A stretch of DNA of 64,000 nucleotides. Origin: Bradyrhizobium sp. dw_78. GTDB taxonomy: Bacteria > Pseudomonadota > Alphaproteobacteria > Rhizobiales > Xanthobacteraceae. The notes under the pieces were generated by a model. That model had not been told where the DNA came from. It did no database searches and saw only the letters and a list, made by a program, of their open reading frames with translations. The stretch's first letter is position 1, and the number at the start of each line of letters is the position of its first letter. The stretch spans positions 806,001 through 870,000 of the forward strand of contig NZ_JAAVUS010000001.1 of assembly GCF_018449525.1 (NCBI RefSeq), in the 5' to 3' direction. Positions 36,103 through 45,227 of the stretch are shown one piece after another. Made by a program: the position numbers and the translations under genes.

Positions 36103-36312
36103 ATCCCACGCGTTGTTTATGGCGATCAACAAAAGGCAGAGCCCGTGGGATGGTTGAGCCCCTGCGAAACCCATCACTTGGCCGCGTGATCGTTCGCTGG
36201 AAAGAGGCCGCCCCGGTACAATGAAGTTCGATGATAATTGATCATGCGGTGATGTCGCATGATCATGATGATGCGCCGAGGTGATGGGTATCGCTGCGCT
36301 CCACCTACCCTA
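36103..36312. repeat. Nest of inverted repeats in a 476-bp non-coding stretch
   Basis: 35914-36329 has no convincing gene. ATCCCACG (36103-36110) pairs with CGTGGGAT (36144-36151). TGATCATGCG (36239-36248) pairs with CGCATGATCA (36256-36265). GTGATGGGT-type ends face each other: the complement of 36146-36178 and the plus strand of 36280-36312 are two diverged copies of the Bradyrhizobium GATGGGTTTCGC...TACG repeat in opposite orientation. Confidence 0.65.
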
Positions 36313-36329
36313 CGAGCTGCTGCGATCGT

Positions 36330-36363
36330 CGAAACAAAAACGGAGGCATTGCTGCCTCCGTTT
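36330..36363 (-). terminator. Rho-independent terminator of the growth-pole-ring-like gene
   Basis: AAACGGAGGCA (36338-36348) and TGCCTCCGTTT (36353-36363) form a perfect 11-bp stem with loop TTGC. On the minus strand it is followed by TTTTTGTTTC. It lies 27 bp after the stop of the large gene. Confidence 0.93.
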
Positions 36364-36389
36364 CCATTCGCTGCTCGCTGTTCGCCGCC

Positions 36390-39300
36390 TTACCCCAGCC
36401 GCCCCGCGGCATGCGCGAGCAGGGTGTAGACCAGCCCGGTCTCGGAGGTGAGGTGGCCGCGCAGCACCTGCGGTCCGCGGTCGTCGCGCGCCACCTCGTC
36501 GAGCAGGCGCTCGAACTCGGTGATGTAGCGGTCGACGGTCTGCTTGAAGCTGCGGTCGCTGCGATATTTGCGGGCGACTTCGTCGAACGCTTTCTGGCCG
36601 GCCGGCGTGTAGAGCCGCTTGGTGAAGGCCTTGCTCTCACCGCGCTGATAGCGATCCCACATTTCGGCTGCGAGGTTGCGGTCGATCAGCCGCGCAATGT
36701 CGTGCGTCAGGGATTCCAGCGGATTGCCGTTGCCGGCCGCCGGTTGCTGCGAACGGCCGCGCGGAATCTCCAGGTTGCCGCCGCCATCGGCGCGGTTCAG
36801 GAGTCCGGTGAGCCATCCATCATTGGCTTGGTCCGAACTGGCGGGACTGACCGGCGGCGCTTCGGTGCGGCGGGGGCCGGTCAGGCCGAGATCGGGCGGC
36901 GGCAGGGTCGACGCGCTGGTGTTGTTGTCGCGCGCGCGAGGCGGGGGTGGGGTTGGTGCCGGGGCCGAACGCGCCGCCGGGGCCTCGTTGCGGCCGCCGA
37001 CGGTTGCCAGCAAGGGCTCTTCCTCCCGTTGCGGGGTTGAACGGCCGCCGCTGCTGCCGCTGACCACGTCCAGGCCGCGGCCGTGGCGGGCCACGATCCG
37101 GTTGAGCTCGGCCAGCGCCTCGATCTGGTCGACGATGACCTTGCGCATCTGCGAAGTGCTCTCGGCCGCTTCCTGCGGCATTTCCAGCACGCCACGGCGC
37201 AACTCGGTGCGGGTGGCTTCCAGTTCGCGCTGCATCTCGGAGGCCATCTGCTTCATGCTGGCGACGACGCTGGCGAACTTGTCGGCCGACTGCTTGAACA
37301 TCGCGTCGGCTTCCTGCGTGCCCTGATGATAGAGCTGGCTCATGGTGTCGGCGGTCAGCCGGCGTTCCTCCTCGGCGGCCTGGCGGACCGCCTCGAACTG
37401 CTGGGTGATCGCCGCGGAGCCCGCGCCCGCGGTTTCCGCCACCACGCGCGCGATATCGCGCGCGCGCTCTTCCGCGGCTGCAAGCGATTCGTCCAGCAGG
37501 CCCGTGAACCGCGACAGCCGCTCATCGAGATCGGCGGTCCGCAGATCGATGGTGGCGACCAGCGATTCCAGCGTCGCCTGGCGCTCGGCGACGGAAGCGA
37601 TGGTGCTGTTGTTGCTTTGCTCGACCGCCGCCGCCGCATCGACCAGAGCCCGGCCATGCGTATCGAACTGGCTGGACAGCGAGCCGAGGTTTTCCAGCAC
37701 GCCCGAGGTCTTGGTGTTGAAGACGTTCAACTGGTCTTCCAGCTCCTGCGTCGCAACGCCGTTGCGCGAGGTCACGTCGTTCATGGCGGTCACGAAATCG
37801 GCGACGCGGGTGACGAGCGCGCGCTCGAGCGAGTTGAGGTTGTCGTGCGCGCCGGTCAGCACTTCCTGCAGCAGGATATTGCCTTCGCGCAGCCGCTCGA
37901 ACAGCGCGACCGTGTCGGTGCGCAGGATCTTGCTGGTTTCCTGCATCTCGGTTACCGCCGCGATCGATACTTGGCGCGACTGGTCGATGGCCGCCCGCGA
38001 CGACTGCTCGAGGTCCTTGATCGACTTGCTGACCGCGCCGGTGGCGAACTCGCCGGCCGAGGTGATCGTCCGCGCGACCTCGGATCCGTTGGTCATCATC
38101 GATTGCGAGAACGCCTGTCCGCGGGTTTCGATCGACTTCAGCGCTTCCGAGGTAACGCGGTCGATATCGGCCGTGAGCTGACTGGTCCTGTTGGCGAGGG
38201 CCTCGACCAGTGTGCCGCGCCTGCCGTCGATGATCTGGCCGAGCCGTTCGGTCTGCTGCTGGACGTAGCTGACGATCTCGTCGGTTTTGCCGGTCATGCT
38301 GGAGCCGAAAGTGCCGCTGGCGGCGAGCACCGAACGCTCGATATCCGCCGACGTCGACTTGATCTTCGAGCTGATCTCGTTCGAGGCGGCCGCGAGCACG
38401 CTTTGCGCGGTGAGCGCCACGGTCTGGATGTTGTCGGTGGTGCTGGCGGCGATCGTGCCGAGCGAGCGTTCGATATCGACCGAGATCACTTTGATCTGGC
38501 TGGCGGCGTCGGACGAACTCGCAATCAGCGAATTCTGCGCCTCCCGCGCGCTGTTCAGGATCGAGGCGGCGGTATCGGTGCCGACCGCTGTCAATGTGCG
38601 TTCCACGTCGGCCGCCAGCGACCTGACATGGGTGGCGGCCTCCGACGAGGCGTTGACCAGCGTGCTTTGCGCTTCGCGCGCGCCCGCCGTGATCGACTCG
38701 GCGGTCGAGGTGCCGGCGATCGACAGCGAACGCTGTATATCGGCCGCCAGCGACTTGACCTGGCTGGCCGCGTCTGCCGATGCCGTCACCAGGATGCCCT
38801 GCGCTTCGCGCGCGCCGGCGACGACCGTACCGGCCGTGGAGGTACCCGCGGCGGAGAGCGTGCGCTCGACGTCGGCGGCCAGCGATTTGATCTGCCCTGT
38901 CGTATCCGTGGACGTGGCTATCAAGGTGGCGTGAGCGTCGCGGGCGCTGCCCAGGATCGAACTCGCGGCGCCGATGCCGACGGCGGCGAGGGCGGCTTCG
39001 ACTTCCGACGACGTCAGCTTCAATTGTGCGCCGACATCGGAGGAGACCGACAGCAGCGACTGCTGGGCCGCGCGCGCGCCGGTCTGGATAGTTTCGCTGG
39101 TATTGACCACGAGGTTGGTCAGCGAGCGCTCGGCGTCCTCGACATGCGCCTTGATGCCGGAGGACAATTCCTCGGCGCGCGCCATCAGGCCCTCGCTGGC
39201 CAGCCGTCCGCTGCTCTCGACGCGGCCGGCGGCGGCCTCGACCCGCGAGCCGAGAAGATCCTCGAACTGTGCGACGCGCATGTCGATGTCGTTGGCGACC

Positions 39301-41405
39301 GCGCCGACCTTGCTTTCGATGCCCTGATGGACTTCCTGGAACCGCGCCGTGATGGTGTCGCTCAGGACGGCGCTGCGGCTGTCGATGGTGTCCATGACGT
39401 TGGAGATGCGGCGGTCGACGGCTTCCACCGCCTGCGCGGTGCCGTCCGTCAGCGAGGTGGTGAGCCGGGTGAGCCGGACGTCGATCGACTGGATCGCCTG
39501 GGTCGCGCCGTCGGTGAGTGACGACGTCAGCGTGCCCAGATGGTGGTCGATGGTCTCGGTCACCGATCTGGCGCGGGTGTCGAAGGTCTGTTCGAGCGAT
39601 TTGAGGCGGCCGTCGATGGATTCGTCGAACGCGTTGATCCGGGTGTCGAGCGAGGCGTCGAGGTGGGCCACGCTGGTTCCGAGCGTGGTCTCGAACTGGA
39701 TCAGGCGCTGGTCGAGCGAGGCGGTGATCTCGCCGCCGTTCTGGGCCAGGCGGTTGTCGAAGGTGTCGACATAGGTCTTCAAGCTGTCCGCGATATCCTG
39801 CGTGCGCTGGCCCATGCGCTCGACGATCTCGCCGCCGAAGGTTCGGACGGTGCGGTCGAATTCGGAGATGTGGCGGGTGATCAGCGCGCCAAGCGTGCCG
39901 CTGTCGCGTGCGAATCTCTCCGCAAGGTCGCCACCCTGGTTCTTCACCAGTTCGTCGAAGGCGTTGATCCGCAGCGCAAGCGTGTCGTGGACGGTTGCGG
40001 TCTGGCCGACGACCTTCGCCACCAGCGAATTCACGGTGGCGTCGAGCGCGCTGCTGGCCTTGTCGCCGCTGGTGAGGATGTGGCTCGCGAGACGGTTGCC
40101 CGCCTCGTCGATCTTGCCGACGAGATCGCCGCTGCGCAATTCGAGTTCGAGCAGCAGGGAGTCGCCGGAATTCTTCAGGGAGTCGTGGACCTGCTCGGTG
40201 CGGTCGGAAATGCCGTCGACGATATTGGAAGAACGCTGTTCGAATTCGCCGATGATGCGGTCGATCCGTTCGTTCAATATGTCGTGGACGCGGTCTGCGA
40301 GATCGACGAACTCGTCATGGACGTGCCCAGTCTTGAAATTGAGGCTGGTGGTCAGCCGCTCGCTGGCGTCGAGCACCGCGCGCGTGGTTTCGGAACTGGC
40401 TTCCTCGAGGCGGTCGAGCAGGTCGCCGCCGCGCTCGCCGAGCGCCAGGATCATGTTGTCGCCGGCGTTGCTGAGCGCGCTGGTGATGTGGGCACCGCGT
40501 TCTTCCAGCGCGCCGGTGATGCTCTTGGCGACTTCGTCGACGCGGGAGGCGATGGCGTCCGAGATCAGCGCGATGTCGTGGCGAAGGTCGATCTGCACGC
40601 CGGAAATGGCGCTGCGAACCTGTTCGGCCTGTCCGACGAGATTGTCGCGCTGGTGGGCGATGTCCTGCAACAGCGCGCGGATCCGCACTTCATTGTCGCT
40701 ATAGGCGCGCTCCAGCGCCGCGACCTCGTTGGCGACCAGGGTCTCGAGTTCGCCGGCGCGCGCGATGGCGCGTTCGACGCCGTCGCCCATCGCCGCGACT
40801 TCGCGGCGGATCGCCTGGCCGACCGTCACCATGGAATCGCTGGCCGCGCCCTCGGGCTCCGAAAAGCGGATCGCGACCTGCGCCATCGACTGCGCGATCA
40901 TCCGCAACTCCTGGCCGCGCCAGGAAATGCTCGCCAGGAAATAGATCAGCAGGATCGGCGCCACGAACAGCGCGGCAAGGCCGGCCAGCGCCAGCACGCC
41001 GCCTCCGCCCTGACCGACCACGGCCCTCAGCGAGGGGAGGAAGCCGATGATCAGCACCGCAGCTCCGACGCCCCAGACCGCGGCAAACAGCGTAGCCATC
41101 GCGTAGACGCCGCGGGCCGGGTGTCCCTTCTGGATGGCTTGCAGAATCTGGCCGATGGTCTCGCGGTCGTCATTGGCGGCGCGATGGGCGGGGCGCGGTT
41201 CTCCGATCGGCTCGAACATCGCCCGGTCGCTACCCGGCCTGGCGTCGAACGCGGGGATACCGAACGCGGACGAATCCGAATTGTTGCTGGTATTGTCGCG
41301 GGCCGGATCTCGGTCGGCGGCAGGCGAGTCGATGTTCAGGGCTTCCTGGATGGCAGAAAGCGCGACTTCGGTAGGGTCTTTGACCTTTTTGGGATTGTTC
41401 GCCAT
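36390..41405 (-). CDS. Giant membrane-anchored apolipoprotein-like coiled-coil protein (GPR/RgsE-like, polar growth candidate)
   Basis: A 1671-residue protein. Residues 1-100 are polar (with ANDDRETIGQILQAIQKG); two membrane helices lie at about 101-123 and 137-160. Then comes a very long helical region free of Pro and Cys up to about 1470, a Pro-rich linker, and a conserved-looking C-terminal domain of about 110 residues (LIDRNLAAEMWDRYQRGE, FTKRLYT, TVDRYITEFERLL). Residues 766-1029 are six tandem 44-residue repeats. This layout matches the Growth Pole Ring protein of Agrobacterium (GPR) and RgsE of Sinorhizobium, which organise unipolar growth in Rhizobiales. The assignment is from architecture and remembered motifs. 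Long reading frames on the opposite strand are by-products of its codon bias. Confidence 0.78.
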   Translation of the reverse strand: MANNPKKVKDPTEVALSAIQEALNIDSPAADRDPARDNTSNNSDSSAFGIPAFDARPGSDRAMFEPIGEPRPAHRAANDDRETIGQILQAIQKGHPARGVYAMATLFAAVWGVGAAVLIIGFLPSLRAVVGQGGGGVLALAGLAALFVAPILLIYFLASISWRGQELRMIAQSMAQVAIRFSEPEGAASDSMVTVGQAIRREVAAMGDGVERAIARAGELETLVANEVAALERAYSDNEVRIRALLQDIAHQRDNLVGQAEQVRSAISGVQIDLRHDIALISDAIASRVDEVAKSITGALEERGAHITSALSNAGDNMILALGERGGDLLDRLEEASSETTRAVLDASERLTTSLNFKTGHVHDEFVDLADRVHDILNERIDRIIGEFEQRSSNIVDGISDRTEQVHDSLKNSGDSLLLELELRSGDLVGKIDEAGNRLASHILTSGDKASSALDATVNSLVAKVVGQTATVHDTLALRINAFDELVKNQGGDLAERFARDSGTLGALITRHISEFDRTVRTFGGEIVERMGQRTQDIADSLKTYVDTFDNRLAQNGGEITASLDQRLIQFETTLGTSVAHLDASLDTRINAFDESIDGRLKSLEQTFDTRARSVTETIDHHLGTLTSSLTDGATQAIQSIDVRLTRLTTSLTDGTAQAVEAVDRRISNVMDTIDSRSAVLSDTITARFQEVHQGIESKVGAVANDIDMRVAQFEDLLGSRVEAAAGRVESSGRLASEGLMARAEELSSGIKAHVEDAERSLTNLVVNTSETIQTGARAAQQSLLSVSSDVGAQLKLTSSEVEAALAAVGIGAASSILGSARDAHATLIATSTDTTGQIKSLAADVERTLSAAGTSTAGTVVAGAREAQGILVTASADAASQVKSLAADIQRSLSIAGTSTAESITAGAREAQSTLVNASSEAATHVRSLAADVERTLTAVGTDTAASILNSAREAQNSLIASSSDAASQIKVISVDIERSLGTIAASTTDNIQTVALTAQSVLAAASNEISSKIKSTSADIERSVLAASGTFGSSMTGKTDEIVSYVQQQTERLGQIIDGRRGTLVEALANRTSQLTADIDRVTSEALKSIETRGQAFSQSMMTNGSEVARTITSAGEFATGAVSKSIKDLEQSSRAAIDQSRQVSIAAVTEMQETSKILRTDTVALFERLREGNILLQEVLTGAHDNLNSLERALVTRVADFVTAMNDVTSRNGVATQELEDQLNVFNTKTSGVLENLGSLSSQFDTHGRALVDAAAAVEQSNNSTIASVAERQATLESLVATIDLRTADLDERLSRFTGLLDESLAAAEERARDIARVVAETAGAGSAAITQQFEAVRQAAEEERRLTADTMSQLYHQGTQEADAMFKQSADKFASVVASMKQMASEMQRELEATRTELRRGVLEMPQEAAESTSQMRKVIVDQIEALAELNRIVARHGRGLDVVSGSSGGRSTPQREEEPLLATVGGRNEAPAARSAPAPTPPPPRARDNNTSASTLPPPDLGLTGPRRTEAPPVSPASSDQANDGWLTGLLNRADGGGNLEIPRGRSQQPAAGNGNPLESLTHDIARLIDRNLAAEMWDRYQRGESKAFTKRLYTPAGQKAFDEVARKYRSDRSFKQTVDRYITEFERLLDEVARDDRGPQVLRGHLTSETGLVYTLLAHAAGRLG

Positions 41406-41811
41406 GTTCAGTCTAGCCCTCGTTGTATTCTTTACGCATCCGGCTGATACCGCACTGCTTTCGCAAGCTCGCTCCGCCGTTCAAGCTCGCGCAGCCGCTC
41501 ACGCCCCGCGAAACGCAGGCGTAGCCGTCAGTCGGCTTGTTTGCCACATTCTCCAACATCCTATTGGTTGACCGGTGCGAATGAAATGGCTGCGATTAAT
41601 ACAATCTTAATCATCGTTAACAGCCGTGTGCTGTAAGATATTAAAAGTCCACAAAATTTCCGATCGCTTTCGTCCGAAGATGACGATTTTCCGTCAAAAA
41701 GAGGGCAAACTTGCGGCAGGTACACGCAACGTTCTGTTAACCATTTCCGTGGTTGGCTGGTGAAAACGCCCTGCTGCCCAAACCGGTCGGCAGGGGAACC
41801 GGGTTATCGCC
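41406..41811. promoter_or_regulatory. Divergent promoter region with CtrA-type motifs
   Basis: 406 bp between the large minus-strand gene and the Hpt gene, AT-rich from 41580 to 41700. TTAA at 41596-41599 and 41607-41610 give an exact TTAA-N7-TTAA, the CtrA consensus. A third TTAA (41617-41620) follows after six bases. TTAACCAT at 41737-41744 matches the other common CtrA half-site form and lies 68 bp before the Hpt start. CtrA is the cell-cycle master regulator of alphaproteobacteria. Confidence 0.65.
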
Positions 41812-42189
41812 ATGCCGCTTCATCTTGAACGGATTGAATGGATGCCATCGCCGCCGCTGGTGCCGGATGACGGCCCGATCGATATCGGACATCTGCAACG
41901 GATGACGTTGGGTGACCCGAACCTCGAACGCGAAGTATTGGCCATGTTCTCGGCCCAGTCCGTCAGCCTGATCACCAGCCTTGCTGCGATGCCTTCCGAA
42001 GCGACCGCATTGGCGCATACGCTGAAGGGGTCGGCGCGCGCCATCGGCGCCTGCCGCGTGGCCGATGCCGCCGAATCCCTCGAAATCGTGCTGCGCAAAG
42101 GCTCCGATTGGTCCGGAGCGCTTGCCGAACTGGAGGACGCCGTCGCCGAGGCGCGGGCGGCGATCGACGCGCTGCTGCGCCGGTCCTGA
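41812..42189 (+). CDS. Hpt domain phosphotransfer protein
   Basis: A 125-residue single-domain histidine phosphotransferase. ALAHTLKGSARAIGA carries the phosphorylated His (H69) in the HxLKGSA motif, in a four-helix arrangement (about residues 25-123). It would relay phosphate between a hybrid kinase and a response regulator. No kinase or regulator gene lies next to it. The start at 41812 is used; an ATG ten codons later (41842) is possible. Sharing an upstream region with CtrA-type sites with the growth-pole gene suggests cell-cycle timing. Confidence 0.87.
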   Translation: MPLHLERIEWMPSPPLVPDDGPIDIGHLQRMTLGDPNLEREVLAMFSAQSVSLITSLAAMPSEATALAHTLKGSARAIGACRVADAAESLEIVLRKGSDWSGALAELEDAVAEARAAIDALLRRS

Positions 42190-42332
42190 TTCCGGCCGCC
42201 CGTCGGTCAAAGGGGACCCTCGCAGGTTTTCTCCATATCCGCTGGTCTAGGCCGGACCGACCCGTTATAGGACAGGTCATCCTGAAGCAGGTTACCCATC
42301 CCTTATCTTATCCTCGCTAGCTACGAGCAATC

Positions 42333-42653
42333 ATGGCCAAGATCACCTTTGTCGACCATTCCGGTGCGTCCCGCACCATTGAAGCCGAAAACGGTGCGAC
42401 CGTGATGGAAGCGGCGATCCGCAACGCGATCCCGGGGATCGAAGCGGAATGCGGCGGGGCCTGCGCCTGCGCGACCTGCCATGTTTACGTCGATGAAGCC
42501 TGGCGCGAAAAGGTCGGCGCGCCGTCGCCGATGGAAGAGGATATGCTGGATTTCGGCTTCGATGTGCGGCCGAACTCGCGGCTGTCCTGCCAGATCAAGG
42601 TGACCGGCGAACTCGACGGTCTGGTGGTGACGACGCCGGAGCGGCAGGCCTAA
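42333..42653 (+). CDS. 2Fe-2S ferredoxin, adrenodoxin/PuxB type
   Basis: A 106-residue ferredoxin with ligands C40, C46, C49 (C-x5-C-x2-C in [11 protein letters not shown]) and C86. [25 protein letters not shown] and the closing [11 protein letters not shown] are typical of the vertebrate-type ferredoxins that serve P450s or Fe-S assembly in alphaproteobacteria. It is close in sequence style to palustrisredoxin B of Rhodopseudomonas. A ferredoxin-NADP reductase gene lies 735 bp downstream and is a plausible electron donor. Confidence 0.93.
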   Translation: MAKITFVDHSGASRTIEAENGATVMEAAIRNAIPGIEAECGGACACATCHVYVDEAWREKVGAPSPMEEDMLDFGFDVRPNSRLSCQIKVTGELDGLVVTTPERQA

Positions 42654-42693
42654 GCCTTCATAATAACGAGCCCTTATAAAAGGCCTGAACGCT

Positions 42694-43161
42694 TTAAAGC
42701 GCGGGCTGCGCGACGTCGATCCCGCGGCGCAGCCAGGGCTGGAAATTGCGGATGATCTCCGGCGTCAGCGGCGTCGGCTTCCGCGTCTTCGCGTCGATCA
42801 GCACGGTCGCGGCCTGCGCCGATGCGACGCATTTCCCTTCCGAGAACACCACCTGGTCGAATGTCACGGAGGTCCGGCCGAACTTTGCCACCCCGAGTCC
42901 CAGTTCGATCGTGCCCGGCCAGCGCAGTTCGGCGCGGAAATGCATGTCGAGGCGCACCATGACCCAGGCCAGCTCCGGCGGCGTCAGGCCGTAGCTGCGG
43001 TCCTTCATCAGCGTCACGCGGCCGGTTTCGAAATAGGTCGCATAAACCGCGTTATTGACGTGCTGATTGGGGTCGAGATCGCCGAAGCGTACATTGTCGG
43101 TCAGCCGATAGGGAAAATCCTCGAGCCGGGGGGCCATATTGGGGCGGGCTTCTGAATTCAC
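42694..43161 (-). CDS. Acyl-CoA thioesterase (hotdog fold, 4-HBT/YbgC type)
   Basis: A 155-residue hotdog protein. RFGDLDPNQHVNNAVYATYFETGR contains the catalytic Asp of the 4-hydroxybenzoyl-CoA thioesterase group (D-x-D-x2-x-HVNN pattern). The GTG at 43161 is used, with GGAG eight bases upstream; ATG 43137 is an alternative and begins just before the fold. The substrate is not predictable. It stands between ferredoxin and its reductase on the opposite strand. Confidence 0.88.
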   Translation of the reverse strand: MNSEARPNMAPRLEDFPYRLTDNVRFGDLDPNQHVNNAVYATYFETGRVTLMKDRSYGLTPPELAWVMVRLDMHFRAELRWPGTIELGLGVAKFGRTSVTFDQVVFSEGKCVASAQAATVLIDAKTRKPTPLTPEIIRNFQPWLRRGIDVAQPAL

Positions 43162-43206
43162 GGGACGGTCTCCGGGTTTGCAATTCTTGAAGCCGAGTTC
43201 GCGAAC

Positions 43207-43226
43207 GCCGGCAAGGGCTTGCCGGC
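43207..43226. repeat. Short perfect palindrome
   Basis: GCCGGCAAG and CTTGCCGGC (9-bp arms, two-base loop) in the 226-bp region between the thioesterase start and the reductase start. No T-run follows, so its role is unknown. Confidence 0.6.
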
Positions 43227-43309
43227 ATCGCAGGCCACCGATTTATGGCTTTCCTCACGCCGTTGTCTTGAGCTAGACAAGCGAAATTCCGAAATACGCC
43301 GAAGGATAA

Positions 43310-44416
<1,107 letters not shown>

Positions 44417-44596
44417 CGGCGGACCGCCGTTAGCGGTTGCGGCGATTACGTGGCGAAGATTTGTCGTTGCGACGGGCCTGTGACGCAGGCGGTGGGCCGC
44501 GCAACGTGATGTAATAAGTCAATAGTGGAATCGTCCGCGAAATGGCCTTAGTCTGTGGCCATTACGTCACGTGATGCATTGGCCGGGTGAACGAAG

Positions 44597-45163
44597 ATGA
44601 CTGCTTTATCCAGACTTCGATTGGTATTTTCGGGCGCCGCCGTTTTCGCGGTGGCGCTGGCCTTTGTCGTTCCGGCAAAGGCCGAGGAGCCATCCGCCGC
44701 GGGGCTATGGCAGAAGGTCGAGGACGGCAAGCCGGTGGTGTGGGTTCTCGTCGTGGATCATCATGACGGCATCTATGAAGGCGTGATCGCCAGGACCTTT
44801 CCGGATGATCCCAACGATATCTGCTCGAAATGCACCGACGACCGCAAGAATGCGCCGGTGCTCGGAATCTCGTTCATCCGCGACATGAAGCGCGACGGAT
44901 TGAAGTATGAGGACGGCAACGTGCTCGATCCGCGCGACGGCAAGATCTATCATGCCAAGATGAGCGTCAGCGCCGACGGTCAGGAACTCACCATGCGCGG
45001 CTATTGGGGCATATCGCTGCTCGGCAAGAACGAGGTCTGGTACCGGCTGCCGGACACGGCGATGGCGCAGCTCGATCCCAATATTGTTGCCAAATATTTC
45101 CCGACCCAGGCTGTGGCCATGAAGCCGCCAGCGCCGGCGCCGGTGGCCGCCAAGAAACACTAA
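44597..45163 (+). CDS. DUF2147 family exported protein
   Basis: A 188-residue protein with a signal peptide (cleavage after AKAEE, about residue 30) and the DUF2147 pattern [29 protein letters not shown], a conserved [15 protein letters not shown] with a CxxC, and the later [27 protein letters not shown] Pro/Ala/Lys tail ends it. Periplasmic beta-barrel-like fold is expected; function is unknown. Confidence 0.88.
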   Translation: MTALSRLRLVFSGAAVFAVALAFVVPAKAEEPSAAGLWQKVEDGKPVVWVLVVDHHDGIYEGVIARTFPDDPNDICSKCTDDRKNAPVLGISFIRDMKRDGLKYEDGNVLDPRDGKIYHAKMSVSADGQELTMRGYWGISLLGKNEVWYRLPDTAMAQLDPNIVAKYFPTQAVAMKPPAPAPVAAKKH

Positions 45164-45193
45164 GCAAAGAAACATTAAGCAACAAACGCACGT

Positions 45194-45227
45194 CCGCGCC
45201 GGCGTGCGCTGCCGGCGCGGATTTCGT
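45194..45227. terminator. Hairpin terminator between convergent genes
   Basis: CCGCGCCGGC (45194-45203) and GCCGGCGCGG (45211-45220) form a perfect 10-bp stem with a seven-base loop, followed on the plus strand by ATTTCGTTT. It lies between the DUF2147 stop and the stop of the SGNH gene on the other strand. Confidence 0.8.

Noticed and set aside
36000..36300. Possible small gene or insertion sequence remnant
   Set aside because: Only palindromes and repeat ends were found; no transposase-like frame of any length.
37083..39521. 812-codon open frame opposite the growth-pole-ring-like gene
   Set aside because: A by-product of the GC-biased third positions and repeats of the real gene; its product is Gln/Arg/Asp-rich without domains or a ribosome site.
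39540..41447. 635-codon open frame, same strand as above
   Set aside because: Same cause; its 3' end reaches into the divergent promoter region and no family is recognisable.
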